The notes below the pieces were generated by a model, which saw only the letters and a program-made list of their open reading frames with translations, searched no databases and was not told where the DNA came from. Source: CAYNHQ01 sp964397255 (GTDB taxonomy: Bacteria > Bdellovibrionota_G > JALEGL01 > DATDPG01). Taken from it: a stretch of DNA of 64,000 nt. The stretch lies in assembly GCA_964397255.1 (NCBI GenBank), contig CAYNHQ010000001.1, positions 310,001-374,000 on the forward strand. The letters run 5' to 3'. Made by a program: the position numbers and the translations under genes. The number at the start of each line of letters is the position of its first letter. Position 1 is the first letter of the stretch. Of the stretch, positions 60,015 to 64,000 are shown in pieces.

Positions 60015-60566
60015 GACGGATTACCTCGTCTAAAGAGCCATCGGCCTTCGTGGGGGTAGGATGACCTCAATTAATGTTGGCCGCCGGCCTGGGGACGGTA
60101 GGCACAATCGAGTAAGCTATGAAGCAATGCTTATGCCAATTCGACCCTGTCGCGAAACCTCAAGACTTGTAGTCGGTTACCAAATGCGGAGGAGAAGGGG
60201 ACCTCTGAAAGGGTTCGATTTTCGGTCACAGCTGCGATCGTGGCCCTGCTTCCAAGCAATTTGGCTCGAAAGAGTCGAGCGTTTTTACCTCGCGAATGGT
60301 ATACGATCGCGCGAATAAATTCGGATTATTTTAGCCTCAGGGAACATGACATTTCGAACTACGGTATACGCAGTTTTTTTCGGATTCTGCAGGGATGTTG
60401 ACCCCTTATTTTGCGCGGTCCCCACGTTTGCGTTGCATGAAAATTGGGGCATTTGACAAAGTAAGAACTCATAAGTAAGAACTCCACAAATTGACGCGTG
60501 GCGCTGTCATGCATATATCTAAGCGCCGTAGAGATTTCCACCCGAGGGAGAGGAGACGTAAATCGA
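60015..60566. other. Intergenic region of the integrated element
   Basis: About 550 bases without a convincing gene. It holds a tandem repeat AAGTAAGAACTC (60459-60470 and 60473-60484) next to a TTGACA at 60453-60458, an inverted repeat GGCGCT/AGCGCC (60500-60505, 60522-60527), and a promoter for the next gene. An 85-codon frame at 60061-60318 has odd composition and no ribosome site and is not called. Confidence 0.5.
60491..60519 (+). promoter_or_regulatory. Putative promoter of the secreted-protein gene
   Basis: TTGACG (60491-60496), 17-base spacer, TATATC (60514-60519). The -10 box lies in the loop of the inverted repeat GGCGCT/AGCGCC (60500-60527), so a repressor could act here. GAGGGAGAGGAG precedes the ATG at 60567. 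Confidence 0.5.
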
Positions 60567-60857
60567 ATGAAGAGAATTCATACCTTAGCTATTTCGGGAT
60601 TCATTCTGGCCGCAAATTCTCTTTTCGCCGCTGAATTTAGGCCGTCCGTCATCGCTTCCCATAAACGGAGTTCAGGCTTATCTCAATGTTTTCCTACGAT
60701 CGCCGCTGATACCCTGGAAATTCAAGTTCACACGGAGGAAAAATGTTCAGTACCACGCAAGAATGGAACGAATCCAGGATCCTCTACCCTGGTTCCTGGT
60801 GTCGCCTATCGACGATGCCCAAATTATCATGAAGCTGACGAATCCGAATATCGCTGA
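60567..60857 (+). CDS. Secreted protein, N-terminal part ended by in-frame TGA
   Basis: 96 residues starting MKRIHTLAISGFILAANSLFAA (signal peptide), followed by a short Cys-containing mature part (SQCF, EKCS, RRCPNY). It has a good ribosome binding site. The TGA at 60855-60857 is followed in the same frame by a further 966 bases of open frame, so this and the next entry may be one interrupted gene. No family recognised. Confidence 0.5.
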   Translation: MKRIHTLAISGFILAANSLFAAEFRPSVIASHKRSSGLSQCFPTIAADTLEIQVHTEEKCSVPRKNGTNPGSSTLVPGVAYRRCPNYHEADESEYR

Positions 60858-60890
60858 GCCCTTTTTAAGGAAAATAATTCTGTCATTGCC

Positions 60891-61823
60891 GTGGCTTTTC
60901 TGAATGCGGTACTAACCGCACCCCATAACACTGTTGAATGGGCTTGCGGGGCAGCAACCGCGACCGGAGCCATTGCACGTGAACTCATACTTATGGCGGG
61001 AGATTTGGTTACCGGAAGCGCAAAACACCAGTACGCTCTGATGACAGGGAACGAATGGGATGCATTGTGGGAGCCGAAAAGCCGACTCATGAACGCTATT
61101 CGGGACGGAGAAATCATTCCATTGATCCGTCGAATACCGAATGGCCTTGAGGAGGCATTTGTTGGAAGTATTGCAAAAGGAACTGCACGAGGAATGGGAG
61201 AGTTCAGCGCAAATGCATTTGTTGTCACCGCTGGTGGTTTGAGTGGTGCCCAGGCCCTTTCAGTTATCCCGAGTGCGACAAGTGGTGTTCCGGGTGCGAT
61301 CCTCTCCACGGGTGAGACGTTCGCTTTGACTGGAGCAAGTGCAGGCAATTTGGAATGGGCCCAATGGGTAGCCGCAGCAGGAAAAGCCTCCGGGGCCATC
61401 GTGCTCGGAACATCGCCAGGATTTGCTTCATCCGAATATGCTCCTCCACACTTCCAACTGATGTCGAGCCGAAACAAACCTCCAGGCGGGCCGACGAGAC
61501 CACCCATACCCAGTGTGGAAGAGGCCGGAGAAAGTTTGGTTTCGAAAATCGAAGATTTTCTAGCGCGCCCGCGTAATCCCGCTTATCTCGAAGTACGTAA
61601 GGCCCTGAGCAATTACGTGCGCGCAAAGTCTCCGACTCTGAGTTCAAAAATGATCGAGGATGTCGTGGAAGCGGTTCTACAGGAAAACTGGGATTGGATT
61701 CGAAATCGTTGGGGTGAAGAATCAGTGGCGGAACGTCTTTCCTGGATTGATGAGGCCGTCGATAAGTGGGTCCCCGCCTATAGCGATCTCCGATCGCATT
61801 TTAAGAAAAAATACGATGGATGA
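60891..61823 (+). CDS. Pretoxin-like hydrophobic/Gly-rich protein, C-terminal part
   Basis: 310 residues from a GTG that has no ribosome binding site. The first 200 residues are small-residue-rich and hydrophobic in blocks (WACGAATATGAIARELILMAGDL, FVVTAGGLSGAQAL, GEFSANAF), like pre-toxin regions of polymorphic toxins; the last 85 are helical and charged (EDFLARPRNPAYLEVRKALSNYV, IRNRWGEESVAERLSWI). No catalytic motif seen. Same frame as the secreted fragment before it. I cannot name a family; the pretoxin suggestion is weak. Confidence 0.5.
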   Translation: MAFLNAVLTAPHNTVEWACGAATATGAIARELILMAGDLVTGSAKHQYALMTGNEWDALWEPKSRLMNAIRDGEIIPLIRRIPNGLEEAFVGSIAKGTARGMGEFSANAFVVTAGGLSGAQALSVIPSATSGVPGAILSTGETFALTGASAGNLEWAQWVAAAGKASGAIVLGTSPGFASSEYAPPHFQLMSSRNKPPGGPTRPPIPSVEEAGESLVSKIEDFLARPRNPAYLEVRKALSNYVRAKSPTLSSKMIEDVVEAVLQENWDWIRNRWGEESVAERLSWIDEAVDKWVPAYSDLRSHFKKKYDG

Positions 61824-62038
61824 CGCAAAAATCGCCCCAGCGCCTTCGTCGCTGTAGCGCTTTTTGCACGCCGTGCGGAAGTATTTGCTGCTTCGGAAGC
61901 ACCTTGCCTTGCGAAACCCAGCGACCTACGGCCGTTCGGCCGATTTGGTTCCGTCCCACACCGGAAGAACGTGGGGTCTATTTTATCGGGGGATTGATGT
62001 GCCCGGTAAGTTGAAAAGATGGGTCGAGAGAAATTAAA

Positions 62039-62110
62039 GGTTTCCCCCTTATGGTGTAGCGCTTCACCATCGGTAGAAGCGGAATTTTGACATCTCACAA
62101 GGAGGAAACC
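62039..62110 (+). ncRNA. Structured leader / candidate bridge-RNA segment of the IS110 element
   Basis: GGTTTCCCCCTT (62039-62050) pairs with AAGGAGGAAACC (62099-62110), 11 of 12 positions. Inside lies a hairpin ATGGTG-TAGCGCTT-CACCAT (62051-62070) and then a 28-base open stretch. The right arm contains the transposase ribosome binding site (AAGGAGG, 11 bases before ATG 62116). IS110 elements are known to carry a bridge RNA in a terminal noncoding region; whether this is it, or only a translation-blocking hairpin, cannot be decided by eye. Confidence 0.5.
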
Positions 62111-62115
62111 CTACT

Positions 62116-63174
62116 ATGTACGATCATTACATAGCGTTAGATTGGTCTCAAAAAGTGATGGCTTTTGCAAGACTCACAGAAGGTTCATCGTTTGTGGATC
62201 AACAAGAGCTACCGAGTAACGTTCGTGAGTTTCAATTGTACTTAAGCCGACTCCGAGGGAAAAAGATTCTGACGTTTGAGGAAACGACGACTTCCCAATG
62301 GCTCTACACGGAGCTCCGTGAATATGTGGATGAGCTTATTATCTGCGATCCGTGGCGAAACCGTTTGCTTTTGGACGGGCCGAAGACCGATCGGCGAGAT
62401 GCTCAAAAGCTTGCGCTGCTTCTTCGCGGGAATCTTCTAAAACCCGTCTTTCACAGTGGCGACCAATTTTTGCAACTTCGAAAATTGGTCAGTGGCTACC
62501 GAGATCTCGTTCAAGCGCTCGTCCGGGTTCAATGTCAGCGAGGAGCTCTTTTTCGAGCGGAAGGTCTTCCGTATTCGGCCGAGCTCCCCAAGAAAAGTAT
62601 TCCGGAATTTGTACAGGCAGGAGTGGATCGAAGATTGGAGCTCTACACCCAGGAGAAAGAACGCTACGAAACCGAATTTAAGCGACTGACCAAAGTGCAT
62701 CGTTGCCTTCGAAATCTTCAATCGCTTCCCGGAATCGGACTCATAGGATCGATGAAAATCGCTGCGCAGGTTGTGGACCCTTCGCGATTCCCCAACCGAG
62801 GAGCCTTTTGGAGCTACTGTGGTCTGGTTCGGTTAGAAAAGATGAGTGGAGGGCGAAGCTACGGAAAGAGAACCCCTCGGTATTGTCGTGTTCTCAAAGA
62901 AGTCTTTAAAACCGGAGCTCAAACGGCGGCCAATCCCAAATGGAAAGCCGTGCGTCCCAATCCTCTCCACTCGTACTTTCTCTATCTCGTTCAGGAGAAA
63001 GGCTATCCCGAGTGGAAAGCCCGTCATGCCTGTGCTCGCCGATTAGCTACGCTGGCTTTGGGAGTACTCAAAAGTGGCAAGCCGTACAAACATTCACTCA
63101 AGGAGGGACGCTCTCACCACAAACGAAAGCCGACGGTTTCTCTTCCAACGGATCTGCAAAACGCGAGCGCATAG
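62116..63174 (+). CDS. IS110-family transposase (DEDD recombinase)
   Basis: 352 residues. N-terminal RuvC-like DEDD domain: IALDWSQKVMAFARL (first Asp), ILTFEETTTSQWLY, and CDPWRNRLLLDGPKTDRRDAQKLALLL (last Asp pair). C-terminal Transposase_20 domain with LQSLPGIGLIGSMKIAA and FWSYCGLVRLEKMSGG, carrying the catalytic Ser region. It is full length and looks intact. Translation starts at ATG 62116 after AAGGAGG held in an RNA stem. Confidence 0.93.
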   Translation: MYDHYIALDWSQKVMAFARLTEGSSFVDQQELPSNVREFQLYLSRLRGKKILTFEETTTSQWLYTELREYVDELIICDPWRNRLLLDGPKTDRRDAQKLALLLRGNLLKPVFHSGDQFLQLRKLVSGYRDLVQALVRVQCQRGALFRAEGLPYSAELPKKSIPEFVQAGVDRRLELYTQEKERYETEFKRLTKVHRCLRNLQSLPGIGLIGSMKIAAQVVDPSRFPNRGAFWSYCGLVRLEKMSGGRSYGKRTPRYCRVLKEVFKTGAQTAANPKWKAVRPNPLHSYFLYLVQEKGYPEWKARHACARRLATLALGVLKSGKPYKHSLKEGRSHHKRKPTVSLPTDLQNASA

Positions 63175-63275
63175 AAACGTAGGGAATGATTTCCCCTCCC
63201 GTTTTTGCAGAAGCGGATGAGTGCTCAATTGGCTCGGTATTCCTTGGATTCTCCAAGCGTAATCAGGTGCCCGGT

Positions 63276-63543
63276 TAGCCCTCCGCGATTTTCTGAAATT
63301 TATCGTAGCCGGCTGTCGGAGATTTCTCCGATCGCTCAGAGCTCAGATAGACGCGTTAGAAAATCATTCCGATAAAGAAACAACGGTGACGGGAAATCCA
63401 AAAAACTCCCTACCTCGAGATCGCTAGCCTTTGCTCGTCCCTCTCCCTTTCGGGCGTCGACCCCTCGTAAGCCATGTCCGCCTCATCGCCGATCCCTATT
63501 CACTTGACGAGCTTTTCCATAGACTCGCTTCCTTTATGGAGTT
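63276..63543. other. Noncoding region right of the insertion sequence
   Basis: About 270 bases with no gene that I can support. It contains a perfect inverted repeat TCGGAGA-TT-TCTCCGA at 63316-63331, without a T-run. Palindromic DNA of this kind is a frequent target of IS110 relatives. Confidence 0.4.
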
Positions 63544-64000
63544 CTATTCGAGGTCAACAATGCCGTTCTCCGTCCGAATTCGAGCTAACAGCCTTTGGGG
63601 GCCCTGGACTAGGTTGAAAACGCCCTGAACGTTAAGCTTCTTGAACAGCGGAGCGACACTTTCCGCCGCCGGATGTGAAAGTTTCAGCTCTAGAAGTTCA
63701 CAATTTCTTTCCTTGAGAAAATCGGTCGGATGATTTCCGCTGTCCCATTGAATGATCGATGGCAGAACGCCATCAAAAACCAATTGTCCGTCATCAGGAA
63801 TCGTAATTCGCCAAGAAAACTGGTTTCGGGTGAGCGAATGTATTTTACCTAGAGCAGGAATACGAGTCTCTGCCTCAACAGCATCATCAGAACTTGCTAC
63901 CCATGTAAGCAAAAAAGGACGCTGGTTCGCACGCTCTTGCACCTTGGGATCGTCTAAGTCGAACCAACGTCTCCGCTCCAATTGCTTCGCCTCAGGATCA
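63544..64000 (-). CDS. Glyoxalase-like (VOC) domain protein, C-terminal part
   Basis: About 152 residues visible; the frame runs open past the window edge, so the N-terminus is missing. The pattern RPFLLTWVASSDDAVE, FSWRITIPDDGQLVFDGVLPSIIQWDSGNHPTDFL and LLELKLSHPAAESVAPLF fits the Glyoxalase_3-type VOC family (the IQW-D-HP segment is characteristic). Substrate unknown. It may be cargo of the element or host DNA beyond it. Confidence 0.65.
   Translation of the reverse strand, partial: DPEAKQLERRRWFDLDDPKVQERANQRPFLLTWVASSDDAVEAETRIPALGKIHSLTRNQFSWRITIPDDGQLVFDGVLPSIIQWDSGNHPTDFLKERNCELLELKLSHPAAESVAPLFKKLNVQGVFNLVQGPQRLLARIRTENGIVDLE

Larger units (their letters stand above)
61999..63275 (+). 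mobile_element. IS110-family insertion sequence
   Basis: Contains one IS110-type transposase. GTGCCCGGT occurs at 61999-62007 and again at 63267-63275, flanking it, and in both cases is followed by a T/A and AG; this may mark the element ends or the recombination core. The implied length of about 1.28 kb is normal for the family. Exact ends are uncertain because this family makes no clear terminal repeats. The 5' noncoding 110 bases contain a structured RNA-like segment and the 3' end a hairpin (CTTGGA-TTC-TCCAAG, 63243-63257). Confidence 0.55.

Noticed and set aside
60061..60318. 85-codon open frame on the plus strand
   Set aside because: Arg-rich, no ribosome site, no signal peptide or recognisable motif, and the surrounding region looks regulatory.
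60855..60857. Selenocysteine recoding of the in-frame TGA
   Set aside because: The surrounding residues resemble no selenoprotein and no SECIS-like hairpin is apparent just downstream.
63431..63628. 65-codon plus-strand frame near the window end
   Set aside because: It runs antisense to the glyoxalase-like gene in part and has no ribosome site or family resemblance.
1..64000. CRISPR arrays, rRNA genes and origin-like regions
   Set aside because: No regularly spaced repeats, ribosomal RNA sequence or DnaA-box cluster was seen anywhere in the window.

Overview
The window looks like part of the chromosome of an uncultivated, Gram-negative, Deltaproteobacteria-type bacterium (Myxococcota, Bdellovibrionota or a related lineage). 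This rests on gene content: LolA and BamD (an outer membrane), a type IV pilin and PilT, PilZ, arrays of FHA domains with a DUF4388 protein, an AgmX/PglI-type protein with a giant TPR protein and ExbB/ExbD/ExbD (the parts list of myxobacterial gliding or envelope motors), and many two-component receivers. Base composition is near even. Genes are densely packed with ATGA, GTGA or TTGA stop/start overlaps, TTG starts are common, and several genes have a -10 box only a few bases before the start codon.

Layout. 1-1.2 kb: end of a TPR protein and a LolB-like lipoprotein. 1.3-2.4 kb: AAA/DUF4143 ATPase. 2.5-11.2 kb: co-directional run of OppD- and OppF-type ATPases, RNase J, a YfhO-like membrane protein, FtsK and LolA. 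11.3-13.4 kb: RimO and a degenerate metallo-beta-lactamase-fold protein. 13.4-18.6 kb (minus): signalling cluster of four receiver proteins, one PAS histidine kinase and a GGDEF-EAL output. 18.7-21.8 kb (minus): MltG, RuvX and a propeller-like lipoprotein. 22-26 kb: PgpA, CinA, RecA, PilT. 26-30.3 kb: secreted unknown, AlaRS, and convergent BamD. 30.3-33.1 kb: three tandem FHA genes with five FHA domains. 33.1-41.6 kb (minus): prepilin, AgmX-like protein, small secreted protein, 1871-residue TPR protein and a coiled-coil secreted protein. 41.6-44.2 kb: subtilisin-like lipoprotein and a partner. 44.2-49.4 kb: peptide ABC transporter (binding protein, two permeases) with NagZ, interrupted by an MNT/HEPN pair. 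49.4-54.6 kb: ExbB, ExbD, ExbD and two secreted unknowns. 54.6-55.6 kb: second MNT/HEPN pair with its own palindromic operator. 55.6-57.5 kb (minus): Ycf46-like AAA+ ATPase and PilZ protein.

From 57.66 kb the window enters an integrated element. tRNA-Leu(GAG) is followed by a tyrosine integrase, an excisionase-like HTH protein and a mobilisation-like ribbon-helix-helix protein, then a secreted-protein gene interrupted by an in-frame TGA, an IS110-family insertion whose transposase ribosome binding site lies inside a 12-bp RNA stem, and the end of a glyoxalase-like gene. The far boundary of the element is not in the window.

Functional threads. NagZ next to an Opp/Dpp transporter suggests muropeptide uptake and recycling; the matching ATPases may be the pair 40 kb away. 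The TPR/AgmX operon and the ExbBD operon together suggest a proton-driven envelope machine. The most unusual item is the first MNT/HEPN module: the start of the downstream permease gene is present twice, once as a dead 28-bp copy fused to the binding-protein stop codon and once as the live start, which records insertion of the module exactly at a translationally coupled gene junction.
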